Source: CALKKN01 sp041571375
GTDB taxonomy: Bacteria; Pseudomonadota; Gammaproteobacteria; Xanthomonadales; SZUA-36
Assembly (NCBI GenBank): GCA_041571375.1
Contig: JBFFUJ010000018.1
Span: forward strand, 1-19,122
Length of the DNA stretch: 19,122 nt
Direction of reading: 5' to 3'
Below are positions 8,416 through 15,749 of the stretch, in pieces; the first letter of the stretch is position 1; each line of letters starts with the position of its first letter. The notes beneath the pieces are model-generated. The model made no database searches. It saw only the letters and a program-made list of their open reading frames with translations, and was not told the origin of the DNA. A program made the translations under genes and the position numbers.

Positions 8416-8539
8416 GTGATCGCCGCAATACGGCCACAAAACGACGAAAAGACCCTGAACCCGGCAGTCGACCTGGGGCAGGTGCTGATCATTCGAAACA
8501 GACTGACCCTGCAAGGATCTCATCCAGCTGGAGAAATAA

Positions 8540-9136
8540 ATGCCAACTGATGGCGTGGACAATAAAAGGCGCCGGTTTCTCGTCGCCACGACCTCCGCCG
8601 TGGGTGCGGTGGGCGCAGGATTCGCCGCCGTTCCCTTCATCAAGTCATGGAAGCCCAGTGCCAAGGCCCAGGCCGTGGGTGCGCCCGTGCAGGTCGCCCT
8701 GGAAGGACTCAAGCCTGGCCAGATTCTGAAGGTGCAGTGGCGCGGGCAGACCATCGGTGTGTTGCGGCGCTCCACGGAGTCGCTGGCGCTATTGCCTGAG
8801 GTCGACCAGGAACTCAGGGATCCTGAATCCCTCGAGTCGGAGCAGCCGGAATTCGCACAGAACGAGTCCCGGGCGCTGAATGACGAGTATCTCGTGGTCA
8901 ACATGCATTGCACGCATCTTGGCTGCGTGCCGCAGGTACTGCCGCAGGTCGGCCCCCAACCGTTCGACGAAAACTGGAAAGGCGGGTTTTTCTGCCCCTG
9001 TCACAAATCGAAGTTCGACATGGCCGGCCGCGTTTACAAAGGCGTGCCGGCGCCGGCGAACCTGAGGATTCCGCCCTACAGCTTCCTCGATGACCGCACG
9101 CTGATCATCGGCGTCAATCCGGAAGGAACGGTGTAA
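8540..9136 (+). CDS. petA: Ubiquinol-cytochrome c reductase iron-sulfur subunit (Rieske protein)
   Basis: This is the Rieske [2Fe-2S] subunit of the cytochrome bc1 complex, taking electrons from ubiquinol at the Qo site and passing them to cytochrome c1. The 198-residue product has a twin-arginine-type N-terminus (RRRFLV at 10-15) followed by one membrane segment (about 16-34). Cluster box I is CTHLGC (124-129, with C124 and H126 as ligands). Box II is CPCHKS (152-157, with C152 and H155 as ligands), and C129/C154 would form the usual disulfide. Box II has Lys156 where most Rieske proteins have Gly. The start has GGAG six bases upstream. The stop overlaps the petB start (TAATG). Confidence 0.97.
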   Translation: MPTDGVDNKRRRFLVATTSAVGAVGAGFAAVPFIKSWKPSAKAQAVGAPVQVALEGLKPGQILKVQWRGQTIGVLRRSTESLALLPEVDQELRDPESLESEQPEFAQNESRALNDEYLVVNMHCTHLGCVPQVLPQVGPQPFDENWKGGFFCPCHKSKFDMAGRVYKGVPAPANLRIPPYSFLDDRTLIIGVNPEGTV

Positions 9137-10380
9137 TGGCCAAGCCCGCGAGCAACATCGCCAAGAGCAGCAATGCGTTCATGAACTGGATCGATGACCG
9201 GCTGCCGGTCTCGGCGTTCTGGAATGCCACGATGACGGGCTACTACGCCCCGAAGAATTTCAACTTCTGGTACTACATGGGCTCGCTGGCTCTGCTGGTG
9301 CTGGTCATACAGATCGTCTCCGGCATTTTTCTGACGATGAATTACAAGCCGTCAGCCGAAGCGGCCTTCGCGTCGGTCGAGTACATCATGCGCGACGTGG
9401 AATGGGGCTGGCTGATCCGCTACATGCATTCGACCGGCGCATCGTTCTTCTTCATTATCGTCTACCTCCACATGTTCCGGAGCTTTCTCTACGGCTCGCA
9501 CCGCGCGCCACGGGAGCTCGTCTGGATATTCGGCATGCTCCTTTACCTGGCGTTGATGGCGGAGGCCTTCATGGGTTACGTCCTGCCCTGGGGGCAAATG
9601 TCGTACTGGGGTGCACAGGTGATCATCAACCTGTTCGGCGCCATCCCGAGCATCGGCGAGCCGCTGACCGAATGGATCAGGGGCGACTACTTCATATCCG
9701 ATGCCACCCTGAACCGGTTCTTCGCGCTGCACGTGATTGCGCTGCCGCTGGCCATCCTCGGCCTCGTGCTGATGCACCTCGTGGCCCTGCGGGAGAACGG
9801 ATCGAACAACCCGGACGGGATAGAGATCAAGGCCCACAAGGACGAGAACGGCAATCCGCTGGACGGCATACCCTTCCATCCCTACTACACGATCAAGGAC
9901 ATCTTTGGTGTGGCCATGTTCCTGATCGTGTTCGCTTTCGTCATATTCTTCTGGCCCGAGGCCGGCGGCCTGTTCCTCGAGCACGACAATTTCGTGCCCG
10001 CGGATCCCCTGGTGACGCCGACCCATATCAAGCCGGTGTGGTACTTCACGCCGTACTACGCGATCCTGAAGGCGGTGCCCGACAAGCTCATGGGCGTCAT
10101 CCTGATGTTCGCGGCGGTGGGCATCCTGTTTTTCCTGCCGTGGCTCGACCGGTCGCCGGTCAGATCGATACGCTACAAGGGCCTCTGGTACAAGATCATG
10201 CTGGCGCTGTTCGCCGTTGCCTTCGTTCGCCTGGGCATGCTCGGCATGTCTGAAGGCACGCCGGCCCAGACGATCGAAATGCGCGTCTGGACCTTCGTGT
10301 ATTTCGGTTTCTTCGTCGTGCTGTACTTCTTCAGTCCGCGAGCCAGCACCAAGCCCCTGCCCGAGAGGTTGACCCACTGA
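9136..10380 (+). CDS. petB: Cytochrome b of the bc1 complex
   Basis: Cytochrome b carries two b-type hemes and the Qo and Qi quinone sites of the bc1 complex in the inner membrane. The 414-residue product has eight hydrophobic helices and the four heme histidines H98 and H112 (13 residues between) and H199 and H214 (14 between). The segment GYVLPWGQMSYWGA lies at 147-160. The Qo-loop motif reads PVWY (300-303) where the mitochondrial type has PEWY. It overlaps petA by one base and petC by one base (TGATG), so the three subunits are probably translated in a coupled way. Length fits the proteobacterial family. Confidence 0.98.
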   Translation: MAKPASNIAKSSNAFMNWIDDRLPVSAFWNATMTGYYAPKNFNFWYYMGSLALLVLVIQIVSGIFLTMNYKPSAEAAFASVEYIMRDVEWGWLIRYMHSTGASFFFIIVYLHMFRSFLYGSHRAPRELVWIFGMLLYLALMAEAFMGYVLPWGQMSYWGAQVIINLFGAIPSIGEPLTEWIRGDYFISDATLNRFFALHVIALPLAILGLVLMHLVALRENGSNNPDGIEIKAHKDENGNPLDGIPFHPYYTIKDIFGVAMFLIVFAFVIFFWPEAGGLFLEHDNFVPADPLVTPTHIKPVWYFTPYYAILKAVPDKLMGVILMFAAVGILFFLPWLDRSPVRSIRYKGLWYKIMLALFAVAFVRLGMLGMSEGTPAQTIEMRVWTFVYFGFFVVLYFFSPRASTKPLPERLTH

Positions 10381-11111
10381 TGACCAACAGAGCCTTTCTT
10401 GTTGTGCTCGGCCTGCTCGCGGCCTTGTGGTCACCGACGGTCTGTCTGGCTGCCGGCGGCGGGCCGCTGCAACACGCCAACGTCAATGTGCGGGATACCG
10501 CGGCCATCCAGCGGGGTGCCCGGCTGTTCGTAAATTACTGCCTCTCCTGCCACGAAGCCGGCTACATGCGGTACAACCGGCTGGCGGAAGATCTCGACCT
10601 GGACGAGGAACTGGTGATGGAGAACCTGGTGTTCGCGGATGCGAAGATCGGAGACACCATGGAAGTGGCGCTGCGGCCGGGGGACGCAGAACAGTGGCTG
10701 GGCAAGCTGCCGCCGGACCTGTCACTGGCCGGGCGTTCGCGGGGTGCGGACTGGCTGTACACTTACTTTCTGACCTTCTACCGGGACGAGCTGGGCGGCT
10801 GGAACAACCTGATGCTGCCGAATGCTTCGATGCCGCATGTGTTCTGGCAGCTGCAGGGTATCCAGGAGCCCGTCTATGCAGAGCACAACGGTGTGCGGGT
10901 GGTCGAGCGCCTTGAACTCGCTGATCCCGGCCTGCAGTCGCCCGATGAGTATGAGGAAACCGTTCGCGATCTGGTGACCTTTCTCGAGTACCTGGGCGAG
11001 CCGGCGAAGGTCAAGCGCAAGAACATAGGGGTCTGGGTCCTGCTGTTCCTGGCTCTGTTTGCACTGCTCGCCTATGCGCTCAAGGCAGAATACTGGCGGG
11101 ACGTGCACTAG
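10380..11111 (+). CDS. petC: Cytochrome c1 of the bc1 complex
   Basis: Cytochrome c1 accepts electrons from the Rieske protein and passes them to soluble or membrane cytochrome c. The 243-residue product has a Sec-type signal peptide (about 1-25, ending near CLAAGGG) and one covalent heme site CLSCH (54-58). The methionine heme ligand is M151 in the NASMPHVFW segment. A C-terminal anchor (about 217-234) is followed by a short charged tail. It is the last gene of the petABC set. sspA follows 59 bases later, in a gap where I see no clear terminator or promoter, so read-through into sspAB is possible. Confidence 0.97.
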   Translation: MTNRAFLVVLGLLAALWSPTVCLAAGGGPLQHANVNVRDTAAIQRGARLFVNYCLSCHEAGYMRYNRLAEDLDLDEELVMENLVFADAKIGDTMEVALRPGDAEQWLGKLPPDLSLAGRSRGADWLYTYFLTFYRDELGGWNNLMLPNASMPHVFWQLQGIQEPVYAEHNGVRVVERLELADPGLQSPDEYEETVRDLVTFLEYLGEPAKVKRKNIGVWVLLFLALFALLAYALKAEYWRDVH

Positions 11112-11170
11112 GCATCCGATGACGGTTCGCAGCCGCCGTGCGTCTGCGAGCCCTGAACGAGGAGATACAT

Positions 11171-11806
11171 GTGGCAGTTTCAGTTCGCGGTCGCTCCACC
11201 ATGGCGCTTTATTCATCCGAGAAATCCCTGGACTGCCACCGCGTGCGCTTCGTGCTGGCCGAGAAGGGCATCAACGTCGAAATCGTGAATGTCTCTGAGG
11301 ACGAGTCGGCTGCAGCGGACCTGGCGGAACTCAATCCCTACAACGAGGCGCCGACGCTCGTAGACCGGGACCTGGTCCTGTACGACGCCGGGGTCATCAA
11401 CGATTACCTCGACGAGCGCTACCCCCATCCTCCACTGATGCCGGTAGATCCCGTCTCACGGGCACAGCTGCGACTGGTCCACCATCGGATCCTGAAAGAC
11501 TGGTATTCCCTGGCGAGGATCATCGAGGGATCGGGCGGCAAGAAGTCCGAGCAGGCCGCGAAGCAGCTGAAAGAAGGGATCATCGCTGCGAATGAGCTGT
11601 TCGCCATGTCGCCCTATGTTCTGAGCGACGAGCTGACCCTGGTCGATTGCACGATGGCCCCGCTGCTCTGGCGTCTGGCCCACTACGGAGTCAAGCTGGG
11701 CAAACCGGGCGCTTCGGTGGAAGCGTACGCCCACCGGCTGTTCTCCCGCGTTTCCTTCAAGGCCAGCCTCACGCAGGCCGAGCGCGACCTGGTGCTGGCC
11801 GCCTGA
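11171..11806 (+). CDS. sspA: Stringent starvation protein A (GST-fold RNA polymerase-associated protein)
   Basis: SspA has a glutathione-S-transferase fold without transferase activity; in E. coli it binds RNA polymerase and affects stationary-phase and acid-stress genes. The 211-residue product matches E. coli SspA (212). It has a thioredoxin-like N-terminal half (about 11-83), the surface PHP motif (85-87, in RYPHPPLMPV) needed for its function in E. coli, and a helical C-terminal half with LVDCTMAPLLWRL. The GTG at 11171 is preferred: it has GAGGAG seven bases upstream and gives a start (AVSVRGRSTMALYS) that aligns with the E. coli one. An in-frame ATG at 11201 and an upstream start at 11138 are less likely. 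It is followed by sspB, as in many proteobacteria. Confidence 0.96.
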   Translation: MAVSVRGRSTMALYSSEKSLDCHRVRFVLAEKGINVEIVNVSEDESAAADLAELNPYNEAPTLVDRDLVLYDAGVINDYLDERYPHPPLMPVDPVSRAQLRLVHHRILKDWYSLARIIEGSGGKKSEQAAKQLKEGIIAANELFAMSPYVLSDELTLVDCTMAPLLWRLAHYGVKLGKPGASVEAYAHRLFSRVSFKASLTQAERDLVLAA

Positions 11807-11822
11807 GTTTGTCCGGCCCACC

Positions 11823-12221
11823 ATGGCGGAGATGACATCCAACAGGCCGTACCTGCTGCGGGCGCTCTATGAATGGATCGGTGCCAACAACATGACGCCG
11901 CACATCCTGGTCGATGCTGCGGTCCCGGGTGTCGCGGTACCCGAGCATGCGATCCAGAAGGGCAAGGTCATCCTGAACATCGATCAGGCCGCCGTGCGCG
12001 AACTCGACATGGGTAACGACTGGGTCACATTCAACGCCCGGTTTTCCGGACGGCAGCATCAGGTCTCCGTGCCGGTGGAAGCGGTTCTGGCAATCTACGC
12101 CAAAGAGAACGGCCAGGGCATGATGTTCGCCCAGGAGGACGATTCGGAGCCGCCCGACGGCAGCGATACGGATGGCACCGGCAAGCCCGCCAGACGCCCC
12201 CATCTGAAGGTCGTCAAATAG
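11823..12221 (+). CDS. sspB: ClpXP protease specificity-enhancing factor SspB
   Basis: SspB is an adaptor that binds ssrA-tagged peptides and delivers them to ClpXP. The 132-residue product has the conserved substrate-binding domain (about 5-105, with RPYLLRALYEWI, VSVPVEAVLAIYAKENG and FNARFSG segments). A short acidic/Gly-rich linker (about 106-121) follows, then the ClpX-binding tail ending in LKVVK, equivalent to LRVVK in E. coli. The linker is clearly shorter than in E. coli (165 residues in total). The ATG at 11823 is 16 bases after the sspA stop with no strong ribosome binding site; an in-frame ATG at 11832 is an alternative. Its 3' end lies 21 bases from the convergent DUF3301 gene. 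Confidence 0.95.
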   Translation: MAEMTSNRPYLLRALYEWIGANNMTPHILVDAAVPGVAVPEHAIQKGKVILNIDQAAVRELDMGNDWVTFNARFSGRQHQVSVPVEAVLAIYAKENGQGMMFAQEDDSEPPDGSDTDGTGKPARRPHLKVVK

Positions 12222-12242
12222 CTTAACGGGCTCCCTCGGCGG

Positions 12243-12563
12243 CTACAGCCGCTCGATCAACTGACCCTGTTCCGTTGGAATGATCACGGCGGCACCCATC
12301 CCCGGCGTGATGATGACGGTGCCCCCGTGGTGCAGGACGCCCTCGCGGGCGAAGTCGAAGCGGTAACGCAAGCCCCAGGCCCTGACCGGGTCTTTTTTCC
12401 TGAGCTGGACGTCGAGCAGCATGACGGTATCGTCCATCAGCACCAGGCCGTGCTGCCGACAGGCGAGAGAGGCCACGGTGCGTGCCAGTTCCTTGCCCTG
12501 CACCAACCGCCACCATGCAATTGCCGCCAGGCCGCCGAAGATCAGCAGCAACAGCCCCGTCAC
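12243..12563 (-). CDS. DUF3301 family small membrane protein
   Basis: The function of this family is unknown. The 106-residue product begins with a hydrophobic stretch (about 2-18, LLLLIFGGLAAIAWW), so it is probably a single-pass, N-terminally anchored inner-membrane protein. A soluble domain with the family-like pattern RTVASLACRQHGLVLMDDTVML follows, then RYRFDFAREG. The start is GTG at 12563, overlapping the stop of the upstream Smr-domain gene by four bases (GTGA), so the two are probably co-translated. The gene ends 21 bases from sspB, and the gap contains only a 6-base-stem inverted repeat with no T run. Family assignment is from recall of sequence features and is fairly confident. The role is not known. 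Confidence 0.8.
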   Translation of the reverse strand: MTGLLLLIFGGLAAIAWWRLVQGKELARTVASLACRQHGLVLMDDTVMLLDVQLRKKDPVRAWGLRYRFDFAREGVLHHGGTVIITPGMGAAVIIPTEQGQLIERL

Positions 12564-13108
12564 TTCCGGGCACCCGGGCGGGCGGACAACAGGATATCGG
12601 TGGCGCCTGTGCCGCCGTCGACCGGGCGGCAGGAGGAAAAGGCGATCACCCGCGGATGTTTCCTGAGGATGCGGGCGGTCATCAGCTTGAGACGGGGCAG
12701 GTCGCGCGAGCGCAGCCCCTTGCCGTGGATCACGCGCACGCAGCTTGCTTTGCGGCCGAGTGCGCGGTCCAGGAAATCCAGCAGCACCTGGCGGGCGGTG
12801 GCCACGTCCATATGGTGCAGATCGATGGTGTCAGCCACGCTGTAGTGGCCGCGCCGCAGGCGCCGCAGCAGCCGGGGCTGATACCCGTTCTCGAGGTAGA
12901 CGATCTCCTCGCCGGTTTCGTGATCTTCGAGGTTTCCATGGTGCAGCAATTCCTGCAGCGCCCGCTCATCGTCCAGGCGCTGCTGCCGCGCCGAGGCCTC
13001 GGTCTTTCGCGGCACCGGTTCGATCCGCTCGGGGCGGCGCAACGGCCTGACATCCGCCATCGCCTCGCGAAACAGGTCCTGATCCGATTTTCCGTTTTCC
13101 GATGTCAT
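12560..13108 (-). CDS. Smr-domain protein (SmrA/SmrB-like putative endonuclease)
   Basis: Smr domains are found at the C-terminus of MutS2 and in stand-alone proteins; E. coli SmrB cleaves mRNA at collided ribosomes. The 182-residue product has a charged N-terminal region (about 1-60) followed by the Smr domain (about 90-178). Domain motifs are DLHHMD (96-101), VIHGKG (126-131) and a C-terminal GGTGATDILL segment (165-174). The D-x-H pair of the first motif (D96, H98) is present, but the usual Gly after LH is His99. I cannot tell SmrA from SmrB type by eye. The ATG at 13108 heads a two-gene set with the DUF3301 gene and is divergent from surE across a 105-base gap. Confidence 0.9.
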   Translation of the reverse strand: MTSENGKSDQDLFREAMADVRPLRRPERIEPVPRKTEASARQQRLDDERALQELLHHGNLEDHETGEEIVYLENGYQPRLLRRLRRGHYSVADTIDLHHMDVATARQVLLDFLDRALGRKASCVRVIHGKGLRSRDLPRLKLMTARILRKHPRVIAFSSCRPVDGGTGATDILLSARPGARK

Positions 13109-13130
13109 TTCAGTAAGTCGGCCGAGGCCT

Positions 13131-13136
13131 TACAAT
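13131..13136 (+). promoter_or_regulatory. surE: Possible -10 element for surE
   Basis: TACAAT matches five of six -10 bases and lies 78 bases before the surE start in the 105-base smr-surE divergent gap. The -35 region at 16-17 bases upstream (TTCAGT or TTTCAG) is poor. A short inverted repeat GGTTAACAAACC (13180-13191) sits between it and the ribosome binding site. Weak, visual evidence. Confidence 0.25.
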
Positions 13137-13213
13137 ATCAGTCTTCCACCAGGTCCAGCGAGCAGTCGGGACGGGCTCGGGTTAACAAACCGTCAGCCTT
13201 CCAGGAAAACATA

Positions 13214-13996
13214 ATGCACTTTTTGGTCAGCAACGACGATGGGATCGACGCCAGGGGTATTCAAGTGCTCGCCGAGCGCATGCGCCGATTGGGGGAGGTC
13301 ACCATCGTAGCACCGGACCAGAACCGCAGCGGAGCGAGCAACTCACTCACGCTGGACTCGCCGGTCCGGATCCGGGAGATTGGTGAGCGTTGCTACCGCG
13401 TTACCGGCACGCCTTCGGATTGCGTTCACATAGCGCTCACCGGGCTGCTGGAAAAAGACCCGGACATCGTCATTTCGGGGATCAACGCGGGGGCAAACCT
13501 GGGCGATGACGTGATTTATTCCGGCACCGTTGCCGCGGCCATGGAAGGGCGTTTTCTGGGGCTGCCCGCGATCGCTGTTTCCCTCGTTTTCAACGAGCGG
13601 CCGGAAAACTACGAGACCGCGGCACAGGCCGTCGGTTTGCTGGTCGAACGCCTGCGCATGGATCCGCTGCCGGCGGATACCATCCTCAACATGAACGTCC
13701 CCGATCGGCCCTGGCCTGATATCCGCGGCCTGGAAGTGACCCGTCTGGGCCATCGCCACCGCGCCGAGCCGGTGACCCGCATGATCGACCCCCGGGGAAG
13801 GCCGATGTACTGGATCGGGCCGGCGGGGCCCGGTCAGGACGCCGGCCCCGGAACCGATTTCGACGCCGTTCGCAGAGGCTATATTTCCATCACGCCGATC
13901 CATGTCGACCTGACCCGCTACCAGGCCCTCGAACAGGTCGCCGGCTGGGTCGCGGAAATATCCACGCACACTGCAATTGCGGAGGGGGGCGAATGA
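13214..13996 (+). CDS. surE: 5'/3'-nucleotidase SurE
   Basis: SurE is a metal-dependent phosphatase that removes phosphate from nucleoside monophosphates and is linked to stationary-phase survival. The 260-residue product (E. coli 253) carries the metal-binding residues D8 and D9 in SNDDG, S39 in NRSGASNSLT, and the asparagine N91 in SGINAGANLGDD. The conserved VIYSGTVAAAMEG and YWIGPAG segments are also present. The ATG at 13214 has AGGA seven bases upstream; an open frame extends much further left but is a shadow of the opposite-strand Smr gene. It overlaps pcm by four bases (ATGA), and the surE-pcm-nlpD-rpoS order matches the classical cluster. Confidence 0.97.
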   Translation: MHFLVSNDDGIDARGIQVLAERMRRLGEVTIVAPDQNRSGASNSLTLDSPVRIREIGERCYRVTGTPSDCVHIALTGLLEKDPDIVISGINAGANLGDDVIYSGTVAAAMEGRFLGLPAIAVSLVFNERPENYETAAQAVGLLVERLRMDPLPADTILNMNVPDRPWPDIRGLEVTRLGHRHRAEPVTRMIDPRGRPMYWIGPAGPGQDAGPGTDFDAVRRGYISITPIHVDLTRYQALEQVAGWVAEISTHTAIAEGGE

Positions 13997-14670
13997 TCCA
14001 TCGAGGAAAGCCCAAACCGAGGTTGCGGGGTATCGGTATGACGTCTCAGGGCACGCGAGACCGTCTCGTTCGTCGTTTGCGGGAGAACGGCATCCGCGAT
14101 GAGCGGGTGCTTCGGGCCATTGCGGATACGCCGCGCCACGAGTTCGTCGATGAGGCCCTGTCAAGCCGGGCCTATGAAGATACGGCTCTGCCAATCGGCC
14201 TGGGGCAGACCATATCGCAGCCCTGGGTGGTCGCGAAAATGACCGAGGCGTTGCTGCAGGACGGGACCCCGGAAAAGGTCCTGGAAGTGGGCACCGGCTC
14301 GGGTTACCAGGCAGCGGTTCTGGCCGGCCTGGTGGCCCAGGTGTTCACCGTTGAACGCATCGAGGAACTGCTCAAGCTGGCCCGGCGCAGATTTCACAAA
14401 CTCGGCCTGAACAACATTTACACCCGTCACGCGGATGGCCACCTGGGCTGGCCGAGCCAGGCACCCTTCGACGGCATCATCATCACGGCGGCGGCAACCC
14501 ACGTGCCGGCCGAGCTGACCGAGCAACTCCGCGTGGGCGGCGTCCTGGTCGCACCGGTCGAGCGCGGCAGCATGCAGCGCCTTCTGGCAATCCACCGCAC
14601 CGAGGATGGTTTTTCCGAGGAGGACCTCGGAGGCGTCATATTCGTTCCCATGCTCAGTGGGCTGGCCTGA
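13993..14670 (+). CDS. pcm: Protein-L-isoaspartate O-methyltransferase
   Basis: Pcm uses S-adenosylmethionine to methylate isoaspartyl residues in aged proteins, starting their repair in the cytoplasm. The 225-residue product has the family hallmarks ALPIGLGQTISQPWVVAKMTE (split by the usual QTISQP core) and the SAM-binding loop LEVGTGSGYQAAVLA. The later IIITAAATHVP and GGVLVAPV segments are also present. The ATG at 13993 overlaps surE by four bases. A second in-frame ATG at 14038 corresponds to the E. coli-type start, but a short basic N-terminal extension ending in GIGMTSQ is common in related bacteria. nlpD starts about eight bases downstream, so it belongs to the same operon. Confidence 0.96.
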   Translation: MIHRGKPKPRLRGIGMTSQGTRDRLVRRLRENGIRDERVLRAIADTPRHEFVDEALSSRAYEDTALPIGLGQTISQPWVVAKMTEALLQDGTPEKVLEVGTGSGYQAAVLAGLVAQVFTVERIEELLKLARRRFHKLGLNNIYTRHADGHLGWPSQAPFDGIIITAAATHVPAELTEQLRVGGVLVAPVERGSMQRLLAIHRTEDGFSEEDLGGVIFVPMLSGLA

Positions 14671-14678
14671 CCGCAGAG

Positions 14679-15581
14679 GTGGTTTTCAAGCGAAAACGAA
14701 ACGGGCAGGATGCCGGCTTCCATGGCGTGCGCCGGCATTGCCGGGCGCGCGGTCGAGGCATGGCCCTCACCCTGTTCGCGTGCATTCTTGCCTTGCTGCT
14801 GGAGGCCTGCGGCCCGGCCTGGTCGCCCGTCGACAAGGGGGGCGGCAGGGGCGCCCCGTATGGGTTGACCGATGAAGGCCGTTATGTGGTTCGAAAGGGT
14901 GATTCGCTGTATACCATTGCCTTTCGCTTTGGCCTGGATTGGCGTGATCTCGCCACGTGGAACGGGATTCGCGCCCCGTACACGATCTATCCGGGACAGG
15001 AGTTGAAGCTGTCGGCACCCGAGCGACCGGTCACCTCGGACATCGTTGCCCGCCCGGCGCGATCCCCCGCAGGCAGTGCCACCGCGGAGCGGGAACCTGA
15101 GCCGCGGCCGGCCCCGCCCACCGGGGGTCAGGACCGGGCCGGTACAGGCGCCAAGCCGTCCGCCCCGACAGCCACAGCGCCCGCGGTGCAGGGAACACAA
15201 ACGGCTGATCCCGATCGCTGGCTGTGGCCGACCGACGGCCGGGTACTGCGTACCTTCAAGGCCAGTGATTCCTCCCGCAACGGCATCGATATCGCGGGAT
15301 CGGAAGGTCAGCCGGTAACCGCTTCAGCTGCCGGAGAGGTTGTTTACAGCGGGAGCGGGCTGATTGGCTATGGCGAATTGATTATCGTGAAGCACAGCGA
15401 CCGGATGTTGAGTGCCTACGCGCACAACCGCAAGCGTCTCGTTAGTGAGGGCCAGCGCGTGACGGCCGGCGAGGTCGTCGCGGAAATGGGCCGCAACGAC
15501 CGGAATCAGGCCATGCTGCACTTCGAAATCCGGATTAACGGCACGCCGCAGGATCCATTGAAGTTCCTGCCCAAGAGATGA
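14679..15581 (+). CDS. nlpD: NlpD-type LysM/LytM-domain lipoprotein, amidase activator
   Basis: NlpD is an outer-membrane lipoprotein that activates the septal amidase AmiC in E. coli. From the GTG at 14679 the product is 300 residues. It has a hydrophobic signal segment (about 28-43) with cysteine C44 as likely lipid site, a LysM domain (about 68-112), a Pro/Ala/Thr-rich linker (about 113-177) and a C-terminal LytM (M23) domain (about 180-300). The domain is catalytically degenerate: the first metal His of H-x3-D is R200 and the first His of HxH is M279, while D204 and H281 remain. This is the activator form, as in E. coli. The start is uncertain: GTG 14727 gives the best lipoprotein signal, and ATG 14760 is also in frame. 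Confidence 0.92.
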   Translation: MVFKRKRNGQDAGFHGVRRHCRARGRGMALTLFACILALLLEACGPAWSPVDKGGGRGAPYGLTDEGRYVVRKGDSLYTIAFRFGLDWRDLATWNGIRAPYTIYPGQELKLSAPERPVTSDIVARPARSPAGSATAEREPEPRPAPPTGGQDRAGTGAKPSAPTATAPAVQGTQTADPDRWLWPTDGRVLRTFKASDSSRNGIDIAGSEGQPVTASAAGEVVYSGSGLIGYGELIIVKHSDRMLSAYAHNRKRLVSEGQRVTAGEVVAEMGRNDRNQAMLHFEIRINGTPQDPLKFLPKR

Positions 15582-15626
15582 CATTTGCCGGGCTGCCCCG
15601 AGTGGAACGATTTTCAGGATTGCACA

Positions 15627-15654
15627 ATGACCTGGGTCAGGAAAATAGTATATT
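15627..15654 (+). promoter_or_regulatory. rpoS: Possible rpoS promoter in the nlpD-rpoS gap
   Basis: TATATT (15649-15654, five of six to -10) follows ATGACC (15627-15632, four of six to -35) with a 16-base spacer. It would give an rpoS leader of about 115 bases. The gap is the most AT-rich part of this neighbourhood. In E. coli the main rpoS promoter lies inside nlpD, so a further promoter upstream is possible. Visual match only. Confidence 0.4.
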
Positions 15655-15706
15655 CGTTGGTTTTGTGGTACTTTTTCCCTGCCCTGTCAACTTTGAACAC
15701 CTAACA

Positions 15707-15749
15707 AGAACGGTCGGGGCCAGATCAGACGGGGCGGTTCGGCCGTTCT
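15707..15749 (+). promoter_or_regulatory. rpoS: Leader hairpin upstream of rpoS
   Basis: AGAACGGTC (15707-15715) can pair with GGCCGTTCT (15741-15749) to form a 9-base stem with one G-U pair and a 25-base loop. It ends 28 bases before the rpoS start. It is followed by the ribosome binding site AAGGAGG (15766-15772) and a run of five G before the ATG. There is no T run, so it is not a typical terminator. A role in rpoS translation control is an inference by analogy with E. coli. Confidence 0.45.

Noticed and set aside
12235..12256. Inverted repeat GCGGCT-AC-AGCCGC at the sspB/DUF3301 convergent ends
   Set aside because: A two-base loop and no T run; too weak to call a terminator.
12482..13213. 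Long N-terminal extension of the surE frame
   Set aside because: It overlaps the Smr and DUF3301 genes on the other strand. SurE homologues start at the ATG at 13214, which has a ribosome binding site.
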